Notes: generated by a model from the letters alone, not told the origin. Counted from the first letter of the stretch, positions 7,220-16,330 are shown. The stretch: 57,922 nt of DNA from Bacteroidia bacterium (GCA_023151275.1 JAKLJI010000020.1:1-57922); one strand, 5' to 3'. Numbers and translations are program-made.

Positions 7220-7220
7220 T

Positions 7221-8123
7221 GTGTGGGATTCCTGGATAAAGGGCTTTTTGGTGTATTTGCGGCTTGAGAAGTCATTGCTGCCGAATAGTATTGAGGCGTA
7301 TCGCCACGATATTCGCCTTTTGGCGCAGTTTCTGGCTTTGGAGCATCCGGGCCTTAGTCCCGAGCAGGTTACGCTAAATCACCTGAGGGCGTTTATTAAG
7401 TACCTGAATGAAATTCCGCTGAGTGCGGGCTCCCAGGCGCGGGTGCTTTCGGGCATCAAGGCTTTTTTTCATTTTTTGATTCTGGAAGATCATATCACGA
7501 AAAATCCGGCGGAATTGCTGCAAGGTCCTAAATTGAGCCGCAAAATTCCGGATGTGTTGGAGCTGCATGAAATTGATGCCATGGCGGCGGTGATTGATAC
7601 CATGAAACCGGAAGGCCTGCGCAATAGAGCTATTCTTGAAACCATGTACTCCTGCGGATTGCGGGTGAGCGAAACGGTGAACCTGAAAATTTCTGCGATT
7701 TATGTGGAGGAGGAATTTATTCGCGTTACGGGCAAGGGCGATAAGGAAAGGCTGGTGCCTATTGGACAAACAGCCTTGAAGTTTATAGACATGTACCTGC
7801 GCGAGCAACGCAACCACATGACTCCCAAACCGGGCAATACGGATATTCTTTTTTTGAACCGAAGAGGTTCGAAACTGAGTCGGGTAATGGTGTTTTACCT
7901 CATAAAAGAATGGGCCGAAAGGGCGGGCATTCAGAAAAATATCAGTCCACATACGCTGCGGCATTCCTTTGCTTCCAGCTTGGTGGAAGCCGGTGCAGAC
8001 TTAAGGGCGGTACAACAAATGTTAGGACACGAAAGCATTACCACCACCGAAATTTACACGCATATAGACCGCAGTTACCTGCAACAAGTTGTGCATGATT
8101 ATCACCCCCGTTCGAAGAAATAA
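7221..8123 (+). CDS. xerD: Tyrosine recombinase XerD
   Basis: Site-specific recombinase that resolves chromosome dimers at dif with XerC. From the GTG at 7221 the product is 300 aa, the normal XerD length, opening with WDSWIKGFLVYLRLEKSL, the typical N-terminal SAM-like DNA-binding domain. The catalytic set is visible: Arg in CGLRVSE, Lys in GKGDKERLVP, HTLRH, LGHESITTTEIYTH with the His and the nucleophilic Tyr. The reading frame is open much further upstream, but that part crosses repeats and the pyrimidine tract, so the GTG start is preferred; no ATG is available nearby. It could be named XerC by a strict search, but the sequence looks more like Bacteroidota XerD. Confidence 0.9.
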   Translation: MWDSWIKGFLVYLRLEKSLLPNSIEAYRHDIRLLAQFLALEHPGLSPEQVTLNHLRAFIKYLNEIPLSAGSQARVLSGIKAFFHFLILEDHITKNPAELLQGPKLSRKIPDVLELHEIDAMAAVIDTMKPEGLRNRAILETMYSCGLRVSETVNLKISAIYVEEEFIRVTGKGDKERLVPIGQTALKFIDMYLREQRNHMTPKPGNTDILFLNRRGSKLSRVMVFYLIKEWAERAGIQKNISPHTLRHSFASSLVEAGADLRAVQQMLGHESITTTEIYTHIDRSYLQQVVHDYHPRSKK

Positions 8124-8192
8124 GCGGTAAAATGCAGGGATAAGGTGCAGTTTGGCATAGTTTTCGTACCTTGCTGACGAAAGATTTCGAAC

Positions 8193-8576
8193 ATGAAACG
8201 ACTCCTCCTCATTGGACTATTGCTTGCCTGGTTTCCGGTGGTTGCCTTGGCCGATACGTTTGATGATATTTTGACGCAAATGCGCGCTGCCAATGCGAAA
8301 GAATTGGTGAAGTATTTTTCGGGTAGTGTAGAGCTTACACTTCTTGACAACGAAGGCATTTATTCCAAACAACAGGCCGAGCAAATGCTACGTAATTTCT
8401 TCAATCAGAATCCGCCCAAGAACCTGAATATTCAACACAAAGGCGCTTCGGGACAAGGAGCCAAATACGCCATTGCCACCTACGAATCTACCAATGGACG
8501 ATTCCGTACCTACCTGTTTTTGAAGGACTCGGGCAATGGTTTGCTGATTCATGAATTCCGCATTGAGCGCGAATAA
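8193..8576 (+). CDS. Secreted DUF4783 protein
   Basis: 127 aa. Residues 1-20 (MKRLLLIGLLLAWFPVVALA) form a Sec signal peptide with a cleavage site near ALA. The rest, about 105 residues, matches the small cone-shaped NTF2-like DUF4783 family known mainly from Bacteroidota: FDDILTQMRAANAKELVKYF, then VELTL, then YSKQQAEQMLRNFF. It is probably periplasmic or exported. Function is unknown. It stands alone between xerD and gpmI on the same strand. Confidence 0.75.
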   Translation: MKRLLLIGLLLAWFPVVALADTFDDILTQMRAANAKELVKYFSGSVELTLLDNEGIYSKQQAEQMLRNFFNQNPPKNLNIQHKGASGQGAKYAIATYESTNGRFRTYLFLKDSGNGLLIHEFRIERE

Positions 8577-8637
8577 GTTGATGCGTTAAGCTGTTCTGTG
8601 GCTGATTTTTTTCAGGCCCGAAGCCAGTCAAAAAGAC

Positions 8638-8645
8638 TAACTTAG
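8638..8645 (+). promoter_or_regulatory. Weak -7-like box before gpmI
   Basis: taacttag ends 5 nt before the gpmI ATG. It matches TAnnTTTG except at one position, and fits the short-leader pattern seen at other genes in this window. Confidence 0.4.
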
Positions 8646-8650
8646 CCGCC

Positions 8651-10180
8651 ATGAACAAACGCGTTATTCTGCTCATTTTGGATGGTTGGGGCAATGGAAA
8701 GCCCTATGCCGGAAATGCCATCAACCTAGCCAATAAACCCAATTTCGACCGTCTGATGTCCAGTTATCCCCATGCCGAATTGCATACCTGCGGCAACTGG
8801 GTTGGTTTGCCTGAAGGACAAATGGGAAATTCGGAAGTTGGGCACATGAACATTGGTGCAGGACGCGTAGTTTGGCAGCAATTGGTTTTGATAAATAAGG
8901 CATTTGAAGAAGGACATGTGGCCAGCAACGCTGTGCTTTTGGAAGCAGTAGCCAAAGCCAAAGCAGCCAATTCCAAAATTCATTTAATTGGTTTGGTATC
9001 GGATGGAGGAGTGCATTCTTCACTGGAGCATTTGAAAGGATTATGCAGTTTTATGCAACAGCAAGGCATGGACTCCTTTTATGTGCATGCCTTTACGGAT
9101 GGTCGCGATACCGACCCCAAAGGTGGCTTAAATTACCTTGGCGATTTGACGAAAACCCTGGATGAAACCGGAGGTAAATTGGCATCGATTACCGGAAGGT
9201 ATTATGCCATGGACCGCGATAAGCGCTGGGAGCGCGTGAAGCTGGCTTACGATGCCTTGGTTAACGGAGTAGGAGAAAAAAGCAATGCTCCCCTAAAAAC
9301 TTTGGCGGCACGTTACGAAGCTCAGGAAACGGATGAGTTTATAAAACCCATTGTATGCACGGATGAGGCCGACAATGCACTTGCCAGCATTCAGGAAAAC
9401 GATGTGGTAATCAATTTCAATTTCAGAACCGACCGCGGGCGTGAGATTACCATGGCACTTACCCAGCAAGCCTTTCCTGAACAGGGTATGAAGCCCTTGA
9501 ACCTGCATTATATTACGCTTACGGACTACGATAAAACCTTCAAAAACGTGCAGGTAGTTTTTCCGGATATTGAATTGAACAATACCTTGGGCGAAGTGTT
9601 GGAGTCGGCGGGTAAGAAACAGGTTCGGATTGCTGAAACGGAGAAGTATCCGCATGTTACTTTCTTTTTCAGTGGAGGAAGGGAAACGCCCTTTGAGGGA
9701 GAGCGCAGGCATATGGCTCCATCGCCCAAAGTTGCCACGTACGACCTGATGCCGGAGATGAGTGCGGACCAGGTTTGTGCATTTACCCTGGAAGAAATTG
9801 AGAAGAACGAAGTTGATTTTATGTGCGTGAATTTTGCCAATCCGGATATGGTTGGACATACCGGTGTGGTGCCTGCCGAGGTAAAAGCCATTGAAAAGGT
9901 AGATGAATGCCTGGGTAAAATTGTGGAAGCAGCCCTGGCAAAAGGCTATTCGCTCTTGGTAACCGCCGATCATGGCAATGGCGAATACATGATTAATGAA
10001 GAAGATGGGTCGCCCAATACCGCGCATACCACGAATGATGTCCCCTTGATGTTGATTGAAGCAGAGAAAGGGACGCAAATTCGCAGTGGTAAACTCGCTG
10101 ATTTGGCGCCTACAACCCTTGCCTTGATGGGCATTCCGCAACCAAAGGAAATGAGCGGCGAAAATTTGTTATGCGATTAA
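8651..10180 (+). CDS. gpmI: 2,3-bisphosphoglycerate-independent phosphoglycerate mutase
   Basis: Interconverts 3- and 2-phosphoglycerate in glycolysis and gluconeogenesis. 509 aa, the usual iPGM length. Residues 8-14 (LILDGWG) hold the first metal-binding Asp, and MGNSEVGHMNIGAGR (58-72) contains the catalytic Ser61 that carries the phospho-enzyme. HAFTDGRDTDP marks the inserted transferase domain, and VTADHGNGEYM near the C terminus gives further Mn-binding residues. The ATG follows a -7-like box at 5 nt. The next gene overlaps its end by 10 nt, so the two are probably co-transcribed. Confidence 0.96.
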   Translation: MNKRVILLILDGWGNGKPYAGNAINLANKPNFDRLMSSYPHAELHTCGNWVGLPEGQMGNSEVGHMNIGAGRVVWQQLVLINKAFEEGHVASNAVLLEAVAKAKAANSKIHLIGLVSDGGVHSSLEHLKGLCSFMQQQGMDSFYVHAFTDGRDTDPKGGLNYLGDLTKTLDETGGKLASITGRYYAMDRDKRWERVKLAYDALVNGVGEKSNAPLKTLAARYEAQETDEFIKPIVCTDEADNALASIQENDVVINFNFRTDRGREITMALTQQAFPEQGMKPLNLHYITLTDYDKTFKNVQVVFPDIELNNTLGEVLESAGKKQVRIAETEKYPHVTFFFSGGRETPFEGERRHMAPSPKVATYDLMPEMSADQVCAFTLEEIEKNEVDFMCVNFANPDMVGHTGVVPAEVKAIEKVDECLGKIVEAALAKGYSLLVTADHGNGEYMINEEDGSPNTAHTTNDVPLMLIEAEKGTQIRSGKLADLAPTTLALMGIPQPKEMSGENLLCD

Positions 10181-10734
10181 TTGTTTTCTTTCTTGGTCTG
10201 ATTTTCTTGGCCTGCAATTCCAAACCCAAAGCGGTGGCGAATGCTAATTTGCTTGCTGAAAATTGGTTGGAACAGGAATTGCTGCGCTTGCAAGCCGATA
10301 GCTCGTTTTGGGAGATACACTTGGAATACCAGGGAAAGCAGGATAGCCGAAAGCCCAAAGCCGGTGATTGGCAAAAGCTGTTGGAAGAGTTGAATGGGAG
10401 GGAAGTGAAAAAAGCCTTGCAGCAAGCGGCACTTGACTCGGGATTGCATGAGATTCGTTTAGAGGGAGATTGTTCAGCGCATAGTATTTTGTGCGCCGAT
10501 AAAGCAAGTAAATTGAAGAACTTGAAATGGCGGGAATGCGCAGGCAAGCTTTCAGAAATGGAGGTTCTGTTTATGCAGCAAACGGCCATTTTCAGTTCGG
10601 GGAAAACCATTCGGTATGAATTGGGAAAATCGTATTTGCAAACCTATTGGGAATGCCTTCCGGGAGGAGATACGCTTGTGACGCGGATTGAAGCGAGAAT
10701 AAATGCAGGCGATGGCGATGGCTTTTGGCGATAG
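10171..10734 (+). CDS. Putative lipoprotein, unknown function, with a repeat-derived C terminus
   Basis: 187 aa. The N terminus MRLIVFFLGLIFLACNS is a lipoprotein signal with a lipobox (FLAC, Cys15). The mature part is charged and Leu/Glu-rich with four more Cys (LEGDCSAHSILC, WRECAG, YWECLPGG); no known domain. It overlaps gpmI by 10 nt. The last residues (GDGDGFWR) and the stop codon are encoded by the gcgatggcgatggcttttggcgatag unit that begins the tandem array downstream, so the original 3' end has probably been replaced or extended by the repeat. Confidence 0.65.
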   Translation: MRLIVFFLGLIFLACNSKPKAVANANLLAENWLEQELLRLQADSSFWEIHLEYQGKQDSRKPKAGDWQKLLEELNGREVKKALQQAALDSGLHEIRLEGDCSAHSILCADKASKLKNLKWRECAGKLSEMEVLFMQQTAIFSSGKTIRYELGKSYLQTYWECLPGGDTLVTRIEARINAGDGDGFWR

Positions 10735-11870
10735 CTTTTGTTTCGCAACCGATTTTAAAGGGTGGGCCATTGGCCTTTGGCCTTTTGCTATTAGCCAAAA
10801 ATTATGTGGGATGATAAATACAATTGGTATCGCTACTCCAATCGTTTGTGTATTCCCAAAGGCCATCGCTGTTTTCAATCCCGTTAGGGGGGGCACTATG
10901 AAAGCGATGGCTGTTGGCTATGGCTATGGCTTTTGATGCGCAACCGATTTAATGGCAGGGCTTTTTGCCATTTGCCTTAAGCGCAAATGTCAACTGGGTA
11001 TTATCAATAATAAAGGGTTAGCTAATTAAAATCGTTTACGTATTCCAAAAGGCCATCGCCAATAGCCATCGCTATATCTTTTGGGGCGCGACCGATTTTA
11101 AGGGTTGGCCATTAGCCAAAAATTTTTGGCGATGATAAATACCCTAGGTTTCGCTAATCCAATCGTTTACGTATTCCAGAAGGCCATCGCTGTTTTCAAC
11201 CCCGTTAGGGGTGGCACTATGAAAGCAATGGCTGTTGGCTATGGCTTTTGATGCGCAACCGATTTAATGGCAGGGCTTTTTGCCTTTAGCCTTAAGCGCA
11301 AATGTCAACTGGGTATTATCAATAATAAAGGGTTAGCTAATTAAAATCATTTACGTATTCCCAAAGGCCATAGCTAATAGCCATCGCCATAGCCGCATTT
11401 CAGGCTATTGCTTTTGGCCATAGCTATGGCTTTTTAATGATGGGCCTTTGGCCCTTGGCCCAAATTTCAACTCTTGATGGGGGATAAAAACAATAGGTAT
11501 CACAACTCCAATCGTTTGTGTATTCCCAAAGGCCATAGCTAATAGCCATCGCCAAAGCTTTTGATGCGCAACCGATTTTAAGGGTGGGCCATTAGCCCTT
11601 GGCCTTTTGCTATTAGCCCAAAATTATGGGGGATGATAAATACAATTGGTTTAGCTACTCCAATCGTTTACATATTCCAAATGGCCATCGCTAATAGCCA
11701 TCGCCATAGCTTTTGAAGCGCAACCTATTTTAAAGGGTGGGCCATTAGCCCTTGGCCTTTTGCTATTAGCCCAAAAATTATGTGGGATGATAAATACAAT
11801 TGGTTTCGCTAATCCAATCGTTTACATATTCCAAAAGGCCATAGCTAATAGCCATCGCCAAAGCTTCATC
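10705..11870. repeat. Degenerate tandem array, about seven units of 135-194 bp
   Basis: Fills the space between the lipoprotein gene and thyA. The anchor gcgcaaccgatttta recurs at about 10744, 10938, 11086, 11253, (degenerate near 11431), 11566 and 11718. Each unit then has gggccattagccc/ttggcc, a gatgataaatacaattggt block, caatcgtttacgtattcc and a gccatcgc cluster. A ccccgttagggg mini-hairpin with ggcactatgaaag appears in two units (about 10877 and 11199). Spacing and sequence are too variable for CRISPR. Short open frames inside are not supported as genes. Confidence 0.85.
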
Positions 11871-11943
11871 TATTCAAATCGTTTACGAGATCAAAGCCAA
11901 AAGCTCCAAAAAGCAAAACATTGTTATATTTACATCGCGAATC

Positions 11944-11951
11944 TAAATTCG
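11944..11951 (+). promoter_or_regulatory. -7 box of thyA
   Basis: taaattcg fits TAnnTTcG and ends 10 nt before the thyA ATG. It lies just beyond the repeat array. Confidence 0.55.
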
Positions 11952-11961
11952 CCATTTCATC

Positions 11962-12756
11962 ATGACACAATACGAAGAGCTTCTTGCTTATATTTATAAA
12001 AACGGGGCCACCAAAACCGATCGCACCGGTACCGGCACCCGCAGTATTTTTGGAGCTCAGCTTCGCTTTCCATTGCAAGAGGGATTTCCTTTGATAACCA
12101 CCAAGAAGGTTCATTTAAAATCGATTATACATGAGCTATTGTGGTTTATCAAAGGCGAAACCAATACCGCTTATTTAAAGGAAAACGGGGTGAGTATTTG
12201 GGATGAATGGGCGGATAAAGAGGGGAACTTGGGGCCCGTTTATGGCTACCAATGGCGCAGCTGGCCAAAGCCGGATGGTGGACATATTGACCAATTGCAA
12301 GAAGTAATTGATACCATTCGCAAGAATCCCGATTCGCGCAGGATTATTGTGAGTGCCTGGAATGTAGCTGATTTGTCGAAAATGGCCTTGATGCCTTGCC
12401 ATGCCTTTTTTCAGTTTTATGTAGCAGATGGCAAATTGAGTTGCCAATTGTACCAGCGCAGTGCCGATATGTTTCTGGGAGTACCATTCAACATTGCGAG
12501 TTATGCCTTGCTTACCCTCATGGTGGCAAAAATTACCGGATTAGAACCGGGAGATTTTGTACATACCTTCGGCGATGCACATATTTATTCCAACCATTTT
12601 GAGCAGGTTGAATTGCAATTGAGCCGGGATGCAAGGCCATATCCCACCATGCTTATTCATGGCAACCAAAAAGAAATTGGCGATTTTGTATATGCTGATT
12701 TTGAGTTGAAGGATTACAATCCGCATCCAGCCATTAAGGCGCCTGTGGCGGTTTGA
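11962..12756 (+). CDS. thyA: Thymidylate synthase
   Basis: Methylates dUMP to dTMP with methylene-tetrahydrofolate. 264 aa, exactly the length of the short bacterial form. Motifs: [12 protein letters not shown] (folate/phosphate loop), [10 protein letters not shown], the catalytic Cys in [34 protein letters not shown], and HIYSNHFEQ. The C terminus ends IKAPVAV as expected. The start follows a -7 box by 10 nt. It stands downstream of the tandem array and upstream of the photolyase pair on the same strand. Confidence 0.97.
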   Translation: MTQYEELLAYIYKNGATKTDRTGTGTRSIFGAQLRFPLQEGFPLITTKKVHLKSIIHELLWFIKGETNTAYLKENGVSIWDEWADKEGNLGPVYGYQWRSWPKPDGGHIDQLQEVIDTIRKNPDSRRIIVSAWNVADLSKMALMPCHAFFQFYVADGKLSCQLYQRSADMFLGVPFNIASYALLTLMVAKITGLEPGDFVHTFGDAHIYSNHFEQVELQLSRDARPYPTMLIHGNQKEIGDFVYADFELKDYNPHPAIKAPVAV

Positions 12757-12814
12757 TTGAATTTGTATTCGCAAAAGTTTACAAACAAAACCCGAATCTT
12801 TGGGTTGATTGGGA

Positions 12815-12967
12815 ATGCGTTCTGTAAAGAAACAAAACCTACCTGAGAAGCTATGTAAAACCTGTGGTCGGCCATTTACGTGGCGAAAAAAATGGGAGCG
12901 TTGTTGGGATGAGGTGATGTATTGCAGCGAACGCTGTAAGCGAAACAAACATGAACAAAAAGGATAA
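12815..12967 (+). CDS. Small DUF2256 zinc-finger-like protein
   Basis: 50 aa, too short for usual ORF cut-offs. [21 protein letters not shown] then YCSERCK gives four Cys in two pairs (C14/C17 and C37/C41), the DUF2256 pattern, probably one zinc site. The family is often found next to photolyase/cryptochrome genes, and here its last 17 nt overlap the start of the photolyase gene, so coupled translation is likely. Molecular function is unknown. Confidence 0.85.
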   Translation: MRSVKKQNLPEKLCKTCGRPFTWRKKWERCWDEVMYCSERCKRNKHEQKG

Positions 12968-14213
12968 AGGATTGGTTTGGTTGCAAACCAATTTGCGTCT
13001 ACAATCAAATTCGAGCATTGAAGCGGCTGCCTCAGCCTGTAAATCCTTGGCTTTTCTCTATATTTTACCTGAGCATTGGTTTGAACCAACAAGCTGGGGC
13101 TTTACGCGAATTGGCGAACACCGCTTGCGGTTTTTGGTAGATAGTCTGATTGACTTGAGTCATAACCTGGAAAAACAAGGTCATAGCCTGTGTTTTCGCA
13201 GGGGAAATCCCGAAGAGCTTATTCCGGCATTGATACAGGAGTATGGTTTTGATAGCCTTTTCGTGCAACAGATTTATGCCAGCGAAGAGCAAAAGGTTAT
13301 GAAAAGCCTTCATGCAAGTCTTAAAATTCCCATGCACCTAAGCGACGACAATTACCTGTATCGTCCAGACCAATTGCCTTTTGATTTGCAAGAGCTGCCT
13401 GAGATGTTTACGCGCTTCAGAAATAGTGTGGAGCGAAAACCCTTGAAAGGAAGGATGGGTAAATTGGTTGATTTGAAGCAAAACCTAAGTTTCGAATTGT
13501 ATTCAGAACCTTTTCCTGAATTGACCTGTGCGGCACATCCCTGGTTTGCCGGAGGGGAGAGCGCCGGATTGAAACACCTGAAGAACTATTTGAATTCAGG
13601 ACATGTTCGGCATTACAAAGAAACCCGAAACGGGATGGTGGATAAGGAAGAATCATCGAAATTGAGTCCATGGTTGGCCTTGGGCTGTTTGAATGCTCAT
13701 ACTGTTTTGGCTCTTTTGCGGGAACATGAGGAGGAAGAAGGCGCAAATGAATCGACCTATTGGTTGTGGTTTGAATTGTTGTGGCGCGATTATTTTAGGC
13801 TGGTTGCTGCACGGTATGGCAATGCGCTGTTTTTGCCTGGAGGCATTCAAGGCAAACGCAAAAAAATGGCCTTTAAAAAGGCGGTATTTGAACGCTTTGT
13901 GGAAGGTCGAACTCCCGAACCCTTTGTAAACGCCAACATGAATGAATTGAGGCTTAGCGGTTGGATGAGCAATAGAGGACGGCAAAATGTAGCCTCATTT
14001 TGGGTGCATGATTTAGGCATGGATTGGCGGGCAGCAGCTGCTTGGTTTGAACACAGTTTAATAGATTACGACGTGGCCAGCAATTATGGCAATTGGATGT
14101 ATGTTGCCGGAGTTGGAAACGACCCCAGACCCAATCGCAAGTTCAATATTCGGAAGCAAGCCGAGCAATACGATGCTGATGGAAGGTATCAACAAAAATG
14201 GGCGAATAGGTGA
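12951..14213 (+). CDS. DASH-type cryptochrome / photolyase
   Basis: 420 aa FAD flavoprotein of the photolyase/cryptochrome family, DASH branch. Seen: [13 protein letters not shown], then [73 protein letters not shown] and [16 protein letters not shown], all typical of the FAD-binding half. Family knowledge: DASH proteins repair cyclobutane dimers in single-stranded or looped DNA using blue light. The N-terminal signature reads [12 protein letters not shown] instead of the common VWFRNDLRLHDN, and the usual TG-P-VDANMREL reads [13 protein letters not shown], so it is a divergent member. It is preceded by the overlapping DUF2256 gene. Confidence 0.9.
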   Translation: MNKKDKGLVWLQTNLRLQSNSSIEAAASACKSLAFLYILPEHWFEPTSWGFTRIGEHRLRFLVDSLIDLSHNLEKQGHSLCFRRGNPEELIPALIQEYGFDSLFVQQIYASEEQKVMKSLHASLKIPMHLSDDNYLYRPDQLPFDLQELPEMFTRFRNSVERKPLKGRMGKLVDLKQNLSFELYSEPFPELTCAAHPWFAGGESAGLKHLKNYLNSGHVRHYKETRNGMVDKEESSKLSPWLALGCLNAHTVLALLREHEEEEGANESTYWLWFELLWRDYFRLVAARYGNALFLPGGIQGKRKKMAFKKAVFERFVEGRTPEPFVNANMNELRLSGWMSNRGRQNVASFWVHDLGMDWRAAAAWFEHSLIDYDVASNYGNWMYVAGVGNDPRPNRKFNIRKQAEQYDADGRYQQKWANR

Positions 14214-14263
14214 TGATTGGTTGTCGTGTTAAGCGAGCCGAAAAAAAGCTGTAATTTGCGCAA

Positions 14264-14632
14264 GTGAAAGAATTTTTATTGGTAGCTATCGGGGGCATGG
14301 TGGGTGCAAGTTTGCGCTACCTGATTTCGCTTACCCTGGCTCAGGCTGTCAATACCGGATTTCCATTGGCAACCTTGCTCATTAATTTATCGGGATGCTT
14401 GTTTATAGGCTTGTTGTATGGCAATTTTTCGGGTACAACTCAATTTAGCTGGATACAGCCGTTTTTGATGATTGGCTTGCTGGGCGGATTTACCACCTTT
14501 TCCAGTTTTTCGCTGGAGAGCATTCACCTGCTTCAATCAGGAGCCATTGGTAATTTGATTGTTTATTTGCTTGCAAGCAATTTGGGAGGATTGAGTTTGG
14601 CTTGGTTGGGCATACAATGGGCTGCAAAATGA
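14264..14632 (+). CDS. crcB: Fluoride channel CrcB/Fluc
   Basis: 122 aa with four hydrophobic helices, the normal size of a Fluc fluoride exporter subunit (dual-topology dimer). GGMVGASLRYL near the N terminus, FPLATLLINLSGCLFIGLLYG with the pore Asn, and GLLGGFTTFSSFSLES with the Phe box are all diagnostic. Start is GTG at 14264. No fluoride riboswitch is evident upstream. Its stop overlaps the rsgA start (ATGA), beginning a four-gene coupled operon. Confidence 0.93.
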   Translation: MKEFLLVAIGGMVGASLRYLISLTLAQAVNTGFPLATLLINLSGCLFIGLLYGNFSGTTQFSWIQPFLMIGLLGGFTTFSSFSLESIHLLQSGAIGNLIVYLLASNLGGLSLAWLGIQWAAK

Positions 14633-15549
14633 AAGGAAGGGTTTTAAAATCAACAGGCAGCTGGTATCAGGTTGAGCTGGAAGATGGCAGACATTTGCCA
14701 TGTAGGATAAAGGGAAAGTTTAGGTTGGATGGCATCAAGCATACCAATCCCATCAGTGTGGGCGATGTGGTGTCCATTGAATTTGAAGCCGGAACCGATA
14801 ATGGAGTTATCAAAGCCATCGACGACAGACGGAATTATATCATCCGCAAATCGAATAACCTGAGCAAGCAAACCCAATTGATTGCCTCCAATTTGGACCA
14901 GGCATTTTTGGTGGTTACTCTTGCTTTTCCTAAAACCTCACTTGGTTTTATTGATCGCTTTTTGCTCACCGCCGAGGCTTATCATATACCTGCAATTTTG
15001 GTCTTTAACAAGCAAGATTTGGTGCTTGATGAATTGGCAGATTACCAGGAACAGGTAATTGCCATGTATGAAAAAATTGGCTACACCTGTTTGAAGGTTT
15101 CAGCTCGAACTGGCGAAGGCATGGGTGGTTTGAAGGCATTGTTGCAAGGGAAAACCAGTTTGTTTTCGGGCCATAGTGGAGTTGGGAAATCGAGTTTATT
15201 GAATGCCATTGAGCCCGGATTGGGTGTGAAAACCGCTGAGATTTCAAGCTATTCGTTAAAAGGACAGCATACCACCACCTTTGCCGAGATGCACAAATTG
15301 AGCATGGGAGGGTATTTAATTGATACCCCCGGCATCCGTGAATTTGGTTTGGTTGATTTTGAAAAAACGGAATATTCACACTATTTCCGTGAGATTCAGC
15401 CCTATATTGGAAAATGCAAGTTTAACAATTGCATTCACGTCAATGAGCCCGGTTGCGCAGTTTTGGATGCAATAAGAGCCGGAGAAATTCCGGTAGAGCG
15501 CTATGGAAGTTACTTGAGTATTTTAAACAACGAAGATATATACGACTGA
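14629..15549 (+). CDS. rsgA: Ribosome small-subunit biogenesis GTPase RsgA
   Basis: 306 aa from the ATG overlapping the crcB stop; an upstream in-frame start would lie inside crcB and is not preferred. Residues about 1-70 are an OB fold. The GTPase motifs are circularly permuted, as in this family: NKQDL (G4), then GHSGVGKSSLLN (G1), HTTTF (G2) and DTPGIREF (G3). The C-terminal zinc knuckle is CKFNNCIHVNEPGC. It checks late 30S subunit maturation. Its stop overlaps the dtd start. Confidence 0.96.
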   Translation: MKGRVLKSTGSWYQVELEDGRHLPCRIKGKFRLDGIKHTNPISVGDVVSIEFEAGTDNGVIKAIDDRRNYIIRKSNNLSKQTQLIASNLDQAFLVVTLAFPKTSLGFIDRFLLTAEAYHIPAILVFNKQDLVLDELADYQEQVIAMYEKIGYTCLKVSARTGEGMGGLKALLQGKTSLFSGHSGVGKSSLLNAIEPGLGVKTAEISSYSLKGQHTTTFAEMHKLSMGGYLIDTPGIREFGLVDFEKTEYSHYFREIQPYIGKCKFNNCIHVNEPGCAVLDAIRAGEIPVERYGSYLSILNNEDIYD

Positions 15550-16007
15550 TGCGGGTAGTTATTCAACGTGTTTTAGAGGCCGCTGTTCGGGTTGATAACC
15601 AAGTGAGCGGCGAAATTGGAAAAGGCTTGTTGATTTTAGCCGGATTTGAAGACGCAGATACCACGAAGGATTTGGAATGGATGGCATCAAAAATTAGTAA
15701 GATGCGCTTGTTTCCGGATGAAGCAGGAGTGATGAATAAGAGTGTATTGGAGGCAGGTGGGGAACTGTTGGTAGTAAGCCAATTTACCCTACATGCCGAT
15801 GCCCGAAAAGGGAATCGACCTTCCTATATCAAGGCGGCAAGACCTGAAAATGCCATTCCTTTGTACGAGGAATTTAAGCAAGTGCTAAGTCGGGAGCAAG
15901 GAAAGCCTGTTGCATGCGGCATTTTTGGAGCCGACATGAAAGTTTCCCTGATTAACGACGGTCCGGTAACTATTTTACTTGATTCACAAAAAGACCTAAA
16001 CGCATGA
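15549..16007 (+). CDS. dtd: D-aminoacyl-tRNA deacylase
   Basis: 152 aa, standard Dtd length. Removes D-amino acids wrongly charged on tRNA. Start MRVVIQRVLEAAVRVD, then the conserved active-site elements LLVVSQFTL (SQFTL Thr motif) and NDGPVTI (the Gly-Pro motif near the C terminus), here INDGPVTILLDS. The ATG overlaps the rsgA TGA by one base and its stop overlaps the next start by ATGA. Longer in-frame extensions would lie inside rsgA. Confidence 0.96.
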   Translation: MRVVIQRVLEAAVRVDNQVSGEIGKGLLILAGFEDADTTKDLEWMASKISKMRLFPDEAGVMNKSVLEAGGELLVVSQFTLHADARKGNRPSYIKAARPENAIPLYEEFKQVLSREQGKPVACGIFGADMKVSLINDGPVTILLDSQKDLNA

Positions 16008-16330
16008 CATTAAACGAAGCCCAACAAGAAGTTGATACCTGGATAAAAACAATTGGGGTAAGGTATTTTAGTGAGCTAACCAATACAGCCATTTTGATGG
16101 AAGAGGTTGGAGAATTGGCTCGAATTATGGCCAGAAAATATGGAGAGCAAAGCTTCAAAGCCGGAGAGGATGCCGAAAAACTATCGGATGAAATGGCGGA
16201 TGTATTGTGGGTTTTAATTTGCTTGGCCAATCAAACCGGCGTAAACCTGGAAGAGGCTTTTCGTAAGAACATGGAAAAGAAAACTTCAAGAGACAAGGAT
16301 AGGCATCAACAAAATTCAAAGTTGAGATAG
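16004..16330 (+). CDS. MazG-like nucleotide pyrophosphohydrolase
   Basis: 108 aa, one all-alpha NTP-PPase domain. MEEVGELARIMARKY and LSDEMADVLWVLICLANQ give the EExxE and ExxD acidic motifs that bind Mg and the triphosphate. These enzymes split non-canonical NTPs to NMP and PPi. Last gene of the coupled crcB-rsgA-dtd run (ATGA overlap). The pairing with Dtd is common in Bacteroidota, as far as I recall, and suggests a shared quality-control role. Confidence 0.88.
   Translation: MTLNEAQQEVDTWIKTIGVRYFSELTNTAILMEEVGELARIMARKYGEQSFKAGEDAEKLSDEMADVLWVLICLANQTGVNLEEAFRKNMEKKTSRDKDRHQQNSKLR

Noticed and set aside
6822-7220. Long N-terminal extension of XerD (433 aa total)
   Set aside because: It crosses repeats, the GC-rich element and the pyrimidine tract; XerD is about 300 aa and the GTG at 7221 gives that length.
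9293-10141. 282-codon frame antisense to gpmI
   Set aside because: Shadow of a clear housekeeping gene.
10703-10936. Short frames in the 10.7-kb array (for example the AMAFGDSF-type peptide)
   Set aside because: Translated repeat units, without a promoter or protein-like sequence.
14214-14263. Fluoride riboswitch before crcB
   Set aside because: The 50-nt gap shows no fluoride-aptamer core and is too short.
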